A stretch of DNA of 64,000 bases from Rhynchonema sp. JSB1_4 (taxonomy: Eukaryota; Nematoda; Chromadorea; Monhysterida; Xyalidae): positions 46,588-110,587 of the forward strand of contig JASAMV010000354.1 in the NCBI GenBank assembly GCA_030248065.1, in the 5' to 3' direction. The notes under the pieces were generated by a model. That model worked only from the letters and a program-made list of their open reading frames with translations, ran no database searches and was not told the origin of the DNA. Below, piece after piece: positions 52,492 to 64,000 of the stretch; positions within the stretch are counted from its first letter, which is position 1, and every line of letters starts with the position of its first letter. Position numbers and translations under genes: made by a program.

Positions 52492-53626
52492 AGTTCGATA
52501 ACTATTCTTTTTACGTTAACTCAGACCATGATTTGATAGGCACTACTTCGGATGACAAATTATAAATACTTATGAACAATTCAACAATTCTAATCACATT
52601 TTACGTTGATCTTGCGTGATTTTCGCTTGCCCCAATCTAAAAACCAGCACTCTTTCATGTCCGTTGATATGCGATTTGGTTTGTGATTTATTGATTCATT
52701 GTTTTTTGTTTTTCTCAGCGGGTGATTGCATGGTTTCACAGCGTATCTATTCTTCTGATGATTGCTTTATTGCACAATTTCGATGATCGCTTTTGCAAAT
52801 CTTAATATCTATATCGTTAACTCACGCCCAATGCCATATATTATTTATCGCGCTCATTCAGGACTTCTTGAGTTGACGACTTCAGTTGACTATTAAACAA
52901 TTAGCCTCACAGTTCGGTTACTGTAGAAGTTTTACAATGTTTTACCCATGTGAAATGTATGTACGGTATTTGTTACCCAGCAAGAACTTCCATTTCTACC
53001 TAAACTGTACGCTCGAGTATGTCTCACAGTGTAATTTGAGGATAGTGTTACTTTCTGTATTTGGCGTCACGAGTTTAGCTCTATTGTAGGTTCGCAAGCA
53101 TTGTACTGCGTATTATACATTTATGACGGTTTCAAAACAGTTTCTGTCCTGGGACGCTGCAACACACCGATGCATTTTCATTGTTATGCGTGTGATTATC
53201 TACATATATATTCAATACTTGCATATTTGGCTTTCACGTCTGTATTCTTGTGTGTGACTTGTATGAAGTTAATCAATAGTCTTTTTTTTGAAATTGTTCC
53301 AGTTCCTTTTTCCTCATAGAACAATGGACTACCTACTGTATGTATGTAACCGGTTTTTAGTCATGCTCCATTTAGCTTGGAAGCCATGGTAACACCACCG
53401 GGAGGGAATTGGCCAAGAGGCTTGGAGACCATGTGCCAAGTCTTTTCTTTTGTTGTAAAGCTCCTGAAAAACTGGCACCACATTCTGTAGCATAATACGT
53501 TTGGAAAGTTAGTTTCTGCAAAGCCTGAAAATGCCGCCGTTTTTCCAAAACCCTGGAGGTCTGATAATCTCATAATGGAATAAACCCCTTAAACCTGAGC
53601 CCAAACACACCCGTCATAAGTCCAAA
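52492..53626. other. Intergenic region between CPT1 and the PHD-EEP-RS gene
   Basis: AT-rich, with no supported exon. It should hold the CPT1 3' UTR and the promoter of the downstream gene, both on the plus strand. Confidence 0.4.
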
Positions 53627-56600
53627 ATGACACAAATGGGCCCAGGTAATGGCAAGTGTTTTGTCTGTGGTCGCAAGCAAAAGGGCCTATTCACTTGTGC
53701 GTACAAAAACTGCAAGCTGATGGCCCATCCGCAGGTGGAGCATTTTACTTTCTGTTGTCTGTAGTTGATTAATTGAACAATTTCAGGTTCAGAAATGACA
53801 TAAACAAGTAGATCTCAATAGACATGATAAAGCACAAGGCGGTTCTGAGATTATCAGGCGACGGTGAAAATTGAGAGAGTGTCTTGGAGAAGTTCATGCG
53901 CCGGTCTGTTTATGAGCTCGTTACAAATCACGGCCTGATACACCGCCATTCACAAAACGTCAGCGCGCTTGCCGCTCCAAACCGGTTAAAAACAATTCAG
54001 ATAAAATGTTCTGCCTATCATGACGAATCAAGAAAGGAGGAGGAGACCAAATACAAAGGATGGTATTGCGGAGGCGAGTGTTATGGACGCGACAACTCAC
54101 CGGTGGCAGTTAGGGATGAAAAGGTGAGCTACTGTGATGTTTCACATGCCGATTTTGTCCAAGTGAGTCTCTCTTGAACTGACTTGACGCTCCACGGGGC
54201 GTAACAAGCTCACATCGGAGATTAATTCCGCGAAACAATCCGCGCCACAGAGAACAGTCCGAAGTTTAGTTTGGGGCCCTATCATTATTTCTTGTTATCA
54301 TGCCCATCGATAATGGAGTTGACGCATGCCCAACTCATATGATTCCCCAGTCATTTTTTCACTGGTGCCGCCTGGCGCCTGTATATTATGTAGCACAATG
54401 CTGTCTTTGCACCGCATATGTGCGTAATTATACGTGCTTGCTGGCCGCCACAGTACTGCCGATGTTCACCCTGAGCTTCTCACGGAAGAACTCGACGTCA
54501 TTTGAGGGGATTCTCAAAACCACCATTTGTTTTGTGATGTTTCATTCATTCGCAGTTCGACAAAGAGATTCTGCACGTCGGCATTGTGAATCCGGCCGGA
54601 CTGGTTGACAAGCGATTTCGGCTGTATCGAATGTTCAACGAATACCAGTTCGATGTGCTGTTCGCGATCGATACGCGACACGATCGAAGTTATAGACACG
54701 ACAGGGTGCAGTCGATGAAGGATAGCAAAGGTACACCAACATGCCCTTGTTTGGAAACTGAGAAATCTTAGAGTCGTGCGTGTTCACTGGGAAGGATGTG
54801 TTGTGGAGAAACCACACATCTTCTGTGAAAAGGGCGTGCGATAATTCTTTTTAAACAACATTAGTGGTAAAAACCACACATCCTTCCCAGTGGGCCCTGA
54901 ATCAAATGCCTGCTTTTGGTATTCACAACGTGCTATGCCGCAGTTTTGGTGTGGTTTATGTGACATGCATGAGCAGTTAACAAACCCTATTTGTCGGGGC
55001 CGGTTCCCTGCGCCATTCTACCTACATGCCGTTGTGGCGAATATACTTGCGAGTCCCACAACAAAGAGGGCGGACTGTATTGGCTCAACAGCACATGATA
55101 GCCCGGCTTACGCTAATTTAGAAATGGAGTTTGACCAGAAAATCCCACAGATCAGAATGTGATCCCCAACGAAACATTATCCATACCTATCTCTATCTAA
55201 ACAGGCAACCCGGAATGGGAGCGTTACTACCGAATGCACAACTACGAGTGTTTCTACGGGTACGACCGTGAGTCGGCCAACATCCGACCGACAGACGAGG
55301 GCGGGATTGTGATTTACGTGAAGAAACAAGAAGCCGGCAAGGTGCCCTTCGAGAAACTCTTTAATCGACGGCTGTCCGTGCAGAAAACGTCATCCAGATA
55401 TCGGTGGGTTAAATTGGACCAGAGAAAATCTGAATAAAGCGCCCACAGCATCTGGGAACCTGTTGCTCTCGTTAATGAAATCTGCGAAACCGAAATAGCT
55501 TAGTCCCCGATCTTCCTAGACCCCAACTACTGCATCATCATTCTTCATCTCGACCGAAAATACTGAGACTCGAGCATGACGTCATTATAAAGAAGGTATA
55601 CACTGTTTTGATGGTTTCTTTTGCAGAAAAAGCTCCTCAAAAGAGAGCGGTTCGGAAGCGGACTCAATCGACGTTGATACACTGCTGCTCAGACACAAGG
55701 ACTACAATTTGGTGGTTGGGTGAGTGTTGGTCGAAATTTGCGAACCTGACTGTGGTAGTGGAGTCTTGCAGATAATCGAGACATTGGCTGACAAAGACAT
55801 CGTACAGTCGCACAACCGTAGTGATGTCTCACGCGCGGGCATAAACTGACACGGTTGTTTTTGGGGTCACGTGGCCATGTGGTGTGGTCGCTCTGACCTG
55901 CTGCGCCGCCAGTCTGTGAAAACAGGACGAAGCAGCCAATTAAAACCACGCTGTACGATACATTGTCCGTGGCGCCGCAGACTCGTAACAGCATCTGACA
56001 CAGTCGCGTGATCCGACTGTCAGCGTGGTGATGCATTTCAGTTGCGTGTATCGGCACGGCAAATTCGACGAGCGAGCCACGCGTGACAATCGTGCGATCA
56101 TTAAAGAAGTGAGGAAAGTTGTGGAGGAGGAGATGAAGAACGTCGATGGCGACTATCAGAAGAAGAATCGGAATGGTTAGGCATGTAAACACCATGGGAA
56201 AATATAGGGAACCGAGGGGATTCGATTCGAGCACCCTGTCTCCCATTTCGCAACGCGTTTTGAGACCAGCGCTCTACCAAATGAGCTACAGTCCCGACAA
56301 GCCCAACGGGCTAAACATGGCTTTGAACATCTGGCAGCTACACTCTGGGAGGGAACTGTGCAGTAGCACTATATAGCGGGGCTGTAACACTGTAACAGGC
56401 ACATACACTCACTTGATCTGGGAAAATAGAGACCAAACTGATACTGAAAATATCGTTTCGTCATATTCGGAAGGTGCAGAGCGCACGTATTGAAGTGCAT
56501 TTCAGCCGCAAGACCATAAGTGGTCCACCATGACCACGTCAGTGACATCCGTATGTTGACATATCACCCTTGTTATCATGCCCATGTATGTGACATGTCG

Positions 56601-59113
56601 CTGACAAGAAAGAGCACCCCGATTTTATAAAAAGATCAGCATCTTTCAGGCAAGAAAGCCAGTCGAACGGGTCTGATTCTGGCGGGCGATTTCAATCTTC
56701 AATACAACGTTAACGACGTGAGAAATGAGTTCAAATATGAATTGGAAGGAATTTTGCAAGTGAAACAGGTTGTCGACCGAAACACAAAAGCAGTGAATCT
56801 GACCGAAATGCCATGGCGGTACGTCCATTTGAAATGTTGTTGTTATTTTTTAAGTTTTTATCAATTATTCACTATGCTTGTTCAGGCAGGATTATTTCAG
56901 ATCGGACGCCGATGACCGAGTGCTCGAGAATTATCTGAAAACGAACAAAATAGAGAACGTTTCTGGTGCGCAGTAATTATTGATTTTAGGGCGGGCTTAG
57001 GTTGAATCCGGAAATCGGAATCAGGAAATATTTCCGGAAAACGCATTATTTTTGCATGCAAATTCTTGCGTTTTCCGGGAATATTTCCGGTGCCCAGAAA
57101 TGTTTGTATTTTTGCGTACAAACTAGACGGGACCCGTGCCTACGGCCCGGCTACAGCGCCGCGCAAGTATCGTGCCACCCCCGTCGAAGACCCGTTAGCA
57201 TACCCAAAGCTACCCGTGAAAATTGACCCGTCCGCCCTTCCGACGGAGGGGGCCACAGACACACACACAGACATACGTCTTCCTGTTTTAGTAGTATAGA
57301 TTATTTCCGAGTGCCGGATTCCGGATTCAACCTAAGTTAACTCCCTCGGGGCACGGTTCATTTTTCACGGGTAGCTTTGGGTATGCTAACGGGTTTTCGG
57401 ATAGCCCAGGGTGCGCGGGCGCGAAGCTTTAGCCGGGCCGTAAGCACGGGCTCCGTCTAGTACATATAATATGTGGTGGCACCAGTTTGGTATGAATATA
57501 GGGGCAGTTGATGATCTCACCCCATATCTGGATCTGAATAACAAAAACTAACGTTGGGTATTCAGCAGCTTGTTCAACACCGTGACCTCAAAAACCCTAA
57601 GACCAAATGTGTCAAGGTTGGAACGAGATCAGTCGTCAAGCGGTTACCGATCTGACATCGATGAAAGACGAGAAACTGGAAGGAAAAGTATGCATCCACC
57701 TGAGACGCAATGGGCTGGATGACAGTTTCTGCTCCGGGTTTCTTCTTGGTCGACAAGGTTTGCCGCAAAAGGTGCCCTTCAGCGGGTCGGGAGCTTGTCA
57801 TGGTTGTCTCTTTGCCCTAATTTGTCTTCGACTAACTGGTTAGCTGATGTTTCACTCAACGTTTTTTATTATACACAATCAGATCTGCTCTTCGTTGGAC
57901 CCGAAGAGAGTCTCGAATGCTACAGTTGGGGTCAAGCGTGGCCGGTCGATCGCGACAAGAACGGACACACAGTGATGTGGGCCAAAGTGGCTGTGATGGA
58001 AACATCTACTGGTGAGGTGACTGGCTGATGCTTCACACAAATATTATTGAATTATGGAAATTATAATGAAAATCTTTTCGATCCTTCTTTAAACCAAATG
58101 TACTCTAGGCCAAGGCAGCAAGGTGGAGGACCACAAAGAAGTAGCGAGACGACGCGGTCGCGGTCGGAAGCCTGATAGTCCGGACCGAGATCGAGACATC
58201 AGTAAATCGAATCGAAATCATCATAAAAGCCGCCGAAATCACGATCTATCGCAATCGATGAACGGCCACGCAAACGGTTTCGATCGCGAATCGAGATCCA
58301 GAGATCGAAGACGAAAATCGGCCGATGATGATGGGAAACGAAGACGCAGTCGATCGGATGAAAGAAGGAGATCGAAATCGAGATCAAAGTCGAGATCGAA
58401 TTCGCCCGATCGGCGCAGAAAGTGAACCTTGTTCTAGAATTAATCAAAATGATGAAATCGTAGTCAAATTCGCGAGTTGTGATGAAAGAAATTGGATGTT
58501 TTTGGGAAATGAACCGGAGATCCTTATCCCTTTTTCACACTCCGGTTTGACTTTCTAGCTTGTCTGCACTGTTCTTAGAATGCGACGAAAAAGTCTTTCG
58601 GCTTCTTGATCACAAATCGAAGATTCAGTTTTCTAACTCTGCTTCAATCAACTTTATCATCCCAGGTCTCGGTCGTCAAGTCGCGAAAAACGCAAAGATC
58701 GCTCCCGCAGTCGGTCGAAATCTCGCGAAAGAAAATCGAGCCGAGACAAAGATCGGTCTCGGTCCCGAGATCGAGAGCGAAGCCGTGACCGAGATCGAAC
58801 GAAAAGTCGGGATCGAGACAAGAATCGGTCCCGAAGTCGGTCGAACGACCGAAAAGCCAGTCGATCGCCGGACCGACGCCGTCATAGTTCGGGATCTAAA
58901 GGCAGCGAAAAGCCGAAAAGTCGCAGTCGCAGCCGAAGCAGAAGTGGCAGTCGCGATCGAAAACGAAGCGCCGAAAATCGAGACAGACGAGCGTCGAGTG
59001 GCGACAAACGGGATCGAGATCGGGATCGGCATCGTCGTCGCAGCAGCAGCAACGACGCTCATGATCGGGATCGATACAGGGACAAGGGCAGCAGAAGTCG
59101 ACGGAGTTACTGA
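53627..59113 (+). CDS. PHD-like zinc finger + EEP nuclease-fold + RS-domain fusion protein
   Basis: Twelve exons: 53627-53734, 53878-54123, 54556-54730, 55205-55403, 55627-55719, 56042-56175, 56650-56818, 56886-56965, 57602-57757, 57883-58011, 58109-58421, 58666-59113. They sum to exactly 750 codons. Residues 1-118 look like a PHD finger: CFVC, CAYKNC, MAH, then GWYCGGEC with the typical Trp. Residues ~119-450 follow the endonuclease/exonuclease/phosphatase fold in order: HVGIVNPAGL, YQFDVLFAIDTRHD, GGIVIYVKK, NLVVGCVYRHG, LILAGDFNLQYN, a late DRVLENYL and NGHTV. The usual catalytic Glu after strand 2 appears to be Asp. The GGIVIYVKK and VVGCVYR pieces recall endonucleases of non-LTR retrotransposons. 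The last ~250 residues are an RS/RD tail typical of splicing-associated nuclear proteins. I know no family with this architecture. A role in nuclear RNA or DNA processing is inference. Confidence 0.75.
54785..54892. mobile_element. 108 bp palindromic element
   Basis: CACTGGGAAGGATGTG (54785-54800) is mirrored by CACATCCTTCCCAGTG (54877-54892) as perfect 16 bp inverted ends. It lies in the intron after exon 3 of the PHD-EEP-RS gene. Confidence 0.7.
56208..56295 (-). pseudogene. Degenerate tRNA-like sequence
   Basis: On the minus strand GGGACTG pairs with CGGTTCC as an acceptor stem. TAGCTCATTTGGTAGAGC forms a D arm, and the loop CTCAAAA follows. The T arm is broken by a repeated CGAAT, which spoils the B box. 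It sits in an intron of the PHD-EEP-RS gene and is most likely a tRNA pseudogene or SINE remnant. Confidence 0.5.
56997..57461. mobile_element. Two interleaved inverted-repeat elements
   Basis: One pair is CTTAGGTTGAATCCGGAAAT at 56997 with GGATTCAACCTAAG ending at 57336. A second is ACTAGACGGGACCCGTGC at 57122 with GCACGGGCTCCGTCTAGT ending at 57461; its arms continue inward for about 110 bp (GTTAGCATACCCAAAGCTAC and its complement). The pairs overlap rather than nest. All lies in one intron of the PHD-EEP-RS gene. Confidence 0.65.
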
Positions 59114-59245
59114 CGTAATTTATTTTGTTATATTGTTTTTTAAGATTTCATTCTGCTCTTAGTTTTGAACTGGTTTTTGCTTTATCTTTATTCAAAATGT
59201 TCCAGTGTGAATTTCGTTTTGGCTTCCTTTATGTGCGTGTGGCGG

Positions 59246-59251
59246 AATAAA
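59246..59251 (+). promoter_or_regulatory. Candidate polyadenylation signal AATAAA, PHD-EEP-RS gene
   Basis: A canonical AATAAA lies 133 bases after the stop codon at 59113, a usual 3' UTR distance. Support is positional only. Confidence 0.5.
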
Positions 59252-59507
59252 GAACGGGTGAAAAAAAATCGTCGGCCGAAAAACATCTCACAGCACGTTA
59301 AGTCACGTGTTCAGTGCTATCACATAATATCAAACATCGAATTAGAAAATAATATGGTGCTATTGTACAATATGTGGAAATCGTCCACCATTCATGTTCC
59401 ATGGGTCACATGAATACCAATTGTGCAGACGTAGAGGTACAGCGGGTGCTAAGCTCGAAGTGCTGTTATCAGACAGTCATGAAATATCAGTCATACGGTT
59501 TTAGTTA

Positions 59508-59834
59508 TAGTCCGTCCACCAGCTCATGTCACTTTTTGAGGCTGTTGGCCGACGTGTTCCCTTCCTCCACGTCCTAATGAAAGAGAAATTGAATTTCGGA
59601 AAAAATTATTCTTGCTCCTAAATTGTGATTTTTTATGAAATCAACGTGTTTTATCCATTTTAATTTAATTTAATTTTAAATTTGATCGAGTTCAATCTTT
59701 TCGACACATTCTATCATTTTTTTCAGTTTTTCTGCAAAATCGGTCACACTCAATTTCTCTTTCATTAGAACGTGGAGGAAGGAAACAAGTCGGCCGGCAG
59801 CAACACAAAGTGACATGAGCTGATGGATGGACTA
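59508..59834. repeat. 327 bp inverted repeat with ~90 bp arms
   Basis: TAGTCCGTCCACCAGCTCAT begins the left arm, and the right arm ends with ATGAGCTGATGGATGGACTA. The arms include GGCCGACGTGTTCCCTTCCT and a similar complement. They flank an AT-rich loop (59603-59743) and abut the start of the large palindrome at 59841. Confidence 0.75.
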
Positions 59835-60202
59835 TACAAAAATAACATAATTGGCGCGGCGTTCGAACAGTAGCCCGCCCGATCCATCCTGAAGCGCAGG
59901 ATTCAAAAGATTTTTGAAACGCCTTCCATTGAAATTTTCATGAATAGCCTGATCTCGATCCCGAAAAGTAATCTGGTTGGGCAGATCCCGCACTCGCGAC
60001 CCCGTTCGAACACCCAGCATACCATACAACGAGAAAAACATACTGTACATACCCAGTACACATACAGTATGTATTTACAGCTCTTGCTTGATCCTATCAT
60101 CTTTAGCATCTTTAGCAGAGATCATGGGAAATAATGTTTGTATATTAGAACAACAGTTCGAACAGCAGTAATTTTCAAATTTCTGTTGACCACCCCATAC
60201 CA

Positions 60203-61696
60203 TCACATGTAGCACACACCCTTGGTGTATTGCTCATAGTATCTGGTGGCCTTGAACTGTCCAAAACACGATTTTTCCATAAGCTTGTAGACGTGCCTAG
60301 CTGCCGAATGGAATACGCATCGATCTATCGGTTGTGCATTCAGACCCGATTCGATTTGATTGCGCATTTCTGCCGGAATGTTAATTTCTTCGAGCGCGTT
60401 CTTGTGAATGTGCGTTTCGAATATGTGGCGTGCCGACGTGGCGAATTCGGTGTCCGTTAGGGAAATCTGCAAACATATTTGATGTAGCTTTCGATCATCC
60501 CGAACCCGAACTTCGTGCGATCTCGAACGGCTTCTGATTCCCGAATCTCGAGCCCGAAAATTTTGAACGAAATTCCGAGTCAAAATTCGGCTTTTGACCC
60601 CCTGTCCCACAGTGAAATCTAGATCCCGAATACCGAGCTCAAAAATTGAGTCGCTTTTTGGTCCCGATGCCGAACTTTCTTCCACACTTCTTCGAAAACC
60701 TCCAACAGAGAGCGAGTTTGCACGAAAATGCGTGACAAACAGTAAACAAACGTCGGCGAAATAAGAAAAGATGACCAACCTGTTTGTCGAGCTCTTTTGC
60801 AGCCATGTAGAAATGCATGTTCTCCTGCGCATGTATTTCAGCCAGGTAGTCGGCGAACCTCTCTCTGCCGTACGCATTTGACATCATCGTCTTGAAATCC
60901 ACATGTTGTATTCGAAGCTGCGGGTCATCCTCGGAGTCGGACTCAACGTCACTGAGCAGATCTGTGTGAATGTGGCTATGTATACATGTACCAATTGTAT
61001 GTCAAATTTTTGGATGTGTGTGGCGCATCTTGCACCTGGTTCATTGTGGTGTGTTGTGAAGTTTACAACCAAGACTGCATTTTGCCGCTGCGTGCTATTG
61101 CCAAAGCTAGTACTTACATAACAGACAAACCCGGCGAAACAATCAGTGAAGCGTATGGCCTCAGCGCACAAGCTAAACGCATTGGGCAAAACGCGCGGAT
61201 GTTTCAAGCACAGTGTGTCAACATATGTAAACTTGCCATAATTGTAGACTGACGTCAAGTGTACATATGCCATACGGCTGGGTCACAACCTTCAGAAAGT
61301 TAGTGCTTTTTCCCTTAGGAATTCACATAAGCTGAAATTACTAGAATACCCAGAATAGTTTGTCATCGTCAGTCATCATGGTGTCCCGCACTGTGTGGCA
61401 AATGTCAACTTGTCATCATGTACGCATAACTCACCCTGTCTCTTCGTCTCATTGGTTCCACTCGTCACTCGCGCGTTCTGCTGCTCCTCCGCCGCATCGT
61501 TGCACTGCGCGTGCGCCGCAACTTTTGCAGCGTTTTTGTGCTCCTGTGCTGCCTGCATGATGTCCTTGCGCTCCCACGGGCACACTTCCAGCAGATCTGT
61601 GCTTTCGTTTGGGCCCGAATTTGCGGTGGCCATTTTGCTGTTGTCACGGTTGCTGGACGCAGCTGGACGGGGAAAAATAGCATTCTTTTCAAGCAT
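60203..61696 (-). CDS. RGS-domain protein, intact left copy
   Basis: Three exons in transcript order: 61696-61435, 60961-60780, 60466-60203, in phase, 235 residues. The RGS domain spans residues ~115-228: FADYLAEIHAQENMHFYMAA, KELDKQ, then ARHIFETHIHKNALEEINIP, VYKLMEKSCFGQFKATRYYE. Such domains speed GTP hydrolysis on G-alpha subunits and shut off GPCR signalling. The N-terminal exon is polar and Ala/Gln/Asn-rich with no DEP or GGL domain, so it resembles small RGS proteins. The ATG at 61696 lies directly after a copy of the GCTGATGTTTCACA motif. The in-frame ATG at 61632 has a better start context (AAAATGG) and may be the true start. Confidence 0.8.
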
Positions 61697-62150
61697 TGTG
61701 AAACATCAGCTTAAACGGGGGAACCGCTTATTTCAGGCTCTCTGGGAGAGACAGATTAAAATAACGCAAAACCTTTATGCCAGACAAACCGCACCAGCCA
61801 AAAAAAAAACACAACGCAGCAGAAATCCCGCAACTGAGCAAAGCACTGCCACAACAAAATCCACAAACACAAACACCCAAACACACTAACACAAAAGCGA
61901 TGAACGTTAAATAACATGATTGACCAATAACATCTGCTTGCTCAAATGGGAGAGCGTCAGTTGGTGCGGTTCAAGATTTTTGTTCCTGAGAGCAATTTTT
62001 TCAAAAATCAATTTTGACAAGGTGTAGCATTTTATCGATGTTCTTGTGATCACCTGGGACGCATAATAATAGTTAAATTTTTAAATGCAAAAAGCGAAGC
62101 CCGAGAGAGCCTGAAATAAGCGGTTCCCCCGTTTAAGCTGATGTTTCACA

Positions 62151-63642
62151 ATGCTTGAAAAGAATGCTATTTTTCCCCGTCCAGCTGCGTCCAGCAACCG
62201 TGACAACAGCAAAATGGCCACCGCAAATCGGGCCCAAACGAAAGCACAGATCTGCTGGAAGTGTGCCCGTGGGAGCGCAAGGACATCATGCAGGCAGCAC
62301 AGGAGCACAAAAACGCTGCAAAAGTTGCGGCGCACGCGCAGTGCAACGATGCGGCGGAGGAGCAGCAGAACGCGCGAGTGACGAGTGGAACCAATGAGAC
62401 GAAGAGACAGGGTGAGTTATGCGTACATGATGACAAGTTGACATTTGCCACACAGTGCGGGACACCATGATGACTGACGATGACAAACTATTCTGGGTAT
62501 TCTAGTAATTTCAGCTTATGTGAATTCTGAAGGGAAAAAGCACTAACTTTCTGAAGGTTGTGACCCAGCCGTATGGCATATGTACACTTGACGTCAGTCT
62601 ACAATTATGGCAAGTTTACATATGTTGACACACTGTGCTTGAAACATCCGCGCGTTTTGCCCAATGCGTTTAGCTTGTGCGCTGAGGCCATACGCTTCAC
62701 TGATTGTTTCGCCGGGTTTGTCTGTTATGTAAGTACTAGCTTTGGCAATAGCACGCAGCGGCAAAATGCAGTCTTGGTTGTAAACTTCACAACACACCAC
62801 AATGAACCAGGTGCAAGATGCGCCACACACATCCAAAAATTTGACATACAATTGGTACATGTATACATAGCCACATTCACACAGATCTGCTCAGTGACGT
62901 TGAGTCCGAATCCGAGGATGACCCGCAGCTTCGAATACAGCATGTGGATTTCAAGACGATGATGTCAAATGCGTACGGCAGAGAGAGGTTCGCCGACTAC
63001 CTGGCTGAAATACATGCGCAGGAGAACATGCATTTCTACATGGCTGCAAAAGAGCTCGACAAACAGGTTGGTCATCTTTTCTTATTTCGCCGACGTTTGT
63101 TTGCTGTTTGTCACGCATTTTCGTGCAAACTCGCTCTCTGTTGGAGGTTTTCGAAGAAGTGTGGAAGAACATTCGGCATCGGGACCAAAAAGCGACTCGA
63201 TTTTTGAGCTCGGGATTCGGGATCTAGATTTCACTGTGGGACAGGGGGTCAAAAGCCGAATTTTGACTCGGAATTTCGTTCAAAATTTTCGGGCTCGAGA
63301 TTCGGGAATCAGAAGCCGTTCGAGATCGCACGAAGTTCGGGTTCGGGATGATCGAAAGCTACATCAAATATGCTTGCAGACTTCCCTAACGGACACCGAA
63401 TTCGCCACGTCGGCACGTCACATATTCGAAACGCACATTCACAAAAACGCGCTCGAAGAAATTAACATTCCGGCAGAAATGCGCAATCAAATCGAATCGG
63501 GTCTGAATGCACAACCGATAGATCGATGCGTATTCCGATTAGAGCTAGGCACGTCTACAAGCTTATGGAAAAATCGTGTTTTGGATAGTTCAAGGCCACC
63601 AGATACTATGAGCAATACACCAAGGGTGTGTGCTACATGTGA
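62151..63642 (+). pseudogene. RGS-domain gene, frameshifted right copy
   Basis: This is the mirror copy of the left RGS gene, with exons at about 62151-62411, 62885-63066 and 63380-63642. Splice signals are kept. Two single-base deletions break the frame: one in exon 1 (GCAAATCGGG against GCAAATTCGGG) and one in the RGS domain in exon 3 (around 63535-63545). The second removes the C-terminal helix region that follows. Either it is a decaying duplicate or the deletions are sequencing errors in a palindromic assembly end. Confidence 0.75.
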
Positions 63643-64000
63643 TGGTATGGGTGGTCAGAACAGAAATTTGAAAATTACTGCTGTTCGAACTGTTGTTCTA
63701 ATATACAAACATCATTTCCCATGATCTCTGCTAAAGATGATAGGATCAAGCAAGAGCTGTAAATACATACTGTATGTGTACTGGGTATGTATGTTTTTCT
63801 CGTTGTATGGTATGCTGGTGTTCGAACGGGGTCCGCAGTGCGGGGATCTGCCCAACCAGATTACTTTTCGGAATCGAGAATTCAGGCTATTCATGAAAAT
63901 TTCAATGAAAGGCGTTTCGAAAATCTTTTGAATCCTGCGCTTCAGGGTATGGATCGGGCGGGCTACTGTTCGAACGCCGCGCCGCGCCAATTATGTTATT

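Larger units (their letters stand above)
59841..64000. repeat. Large inverted repeat, ~1.9 kb arms, 360 bp spacer
   Basis: Left arm 59841-61744 and right arm ~62104-64000 are reverse complements with scattered substitutions and small indels. The right arm lacks a 10 bp tandem unit (TTTAGCATC region) and a CTGTA near the outer end, and has single-base deletions in exons. The right arm reaches the window edge and may continue. The spacer 61745-62103 contains an A-run and no gene. Each arm carries one RGS gene copy. Confidence 0.9.

Overview
The window is nuclear DNA of an invertebrate animal. Genes are broken into many short GT-AG introns (two look GC-AG), no operons are visible, and the recognisable proteins are animal ones: a p62/SQSTM1-type autophagy receptor, ARMC9 (a ciliary-base protein), LZIC, mitochondrial CPT1 and an RGS protein. 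I cannot name the phylum from sequence alone. Exon structures were built by hand from splice signals, conserved protein stretches and reading-frame phase. For p62, ARMC9, LZIC, the PHD-EEP-RS gene, both cysteine-cassette genes and the left RGS copy, the exon lengths sum exactly to a multiple of three with a stop at the end.

Layout. 0.8-1.1 kb: last exon of an unrecognised gene. 2.2-6.2 kb (minus): p62-like receptor with PB1, ZZ, LIR-like motifs and UBA. 7.2-11.5 kb (plus): two tandem genes for secreted cysteine-rich proteins made of repeated phase-1 exon cassettes; one holds four nearly identical cassettes with their introns. 12.7-40.8 kb (plus): ARMC9 in 24 exons, with one 14.2 kb intron that holds a tRNA-like sequence and microsatellites. 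41.2-43.1 kb (minus): LZIC, convergent with ARMC9. 43.4-44.6 kb: an alternating-orientation satellite and a spaced short-repeat array. 44.8-52.5 kb (plus): CPT1, lacking only its extreme N-terminus. 53.6-59.1 kb (plus): an unfamiliar 12-exon gene joining a PHD-like zinc finger, an endonuclease/exonuclease/phosphatase (EEP) fold and a long RS tail. 59.8-64.0 kb: a ~1.9 kb-arm inverted repeat with an RGS gene on the left arm and a frameshifted copy on the right.

The non-coding DNA is full of short palindromic elements (MITE-like), several with clear terminal inverted repeats and two with recognisable target-site duplications. The most striking signal is a dispersed ~13 bp motif, GTGAAACATCAGC / GCTGATGTTTCAC. 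It occurs in both orientations, repeatedly forms terminal inverted repeats of 75-180 bp elements, and in several ARMC9 introns forms the 3' splice site itself. That pattern suggests an introner-like element family. The novel PHD-EEP-RS fusion and the expanding cysteine-cassette exons are the other two leading observations.
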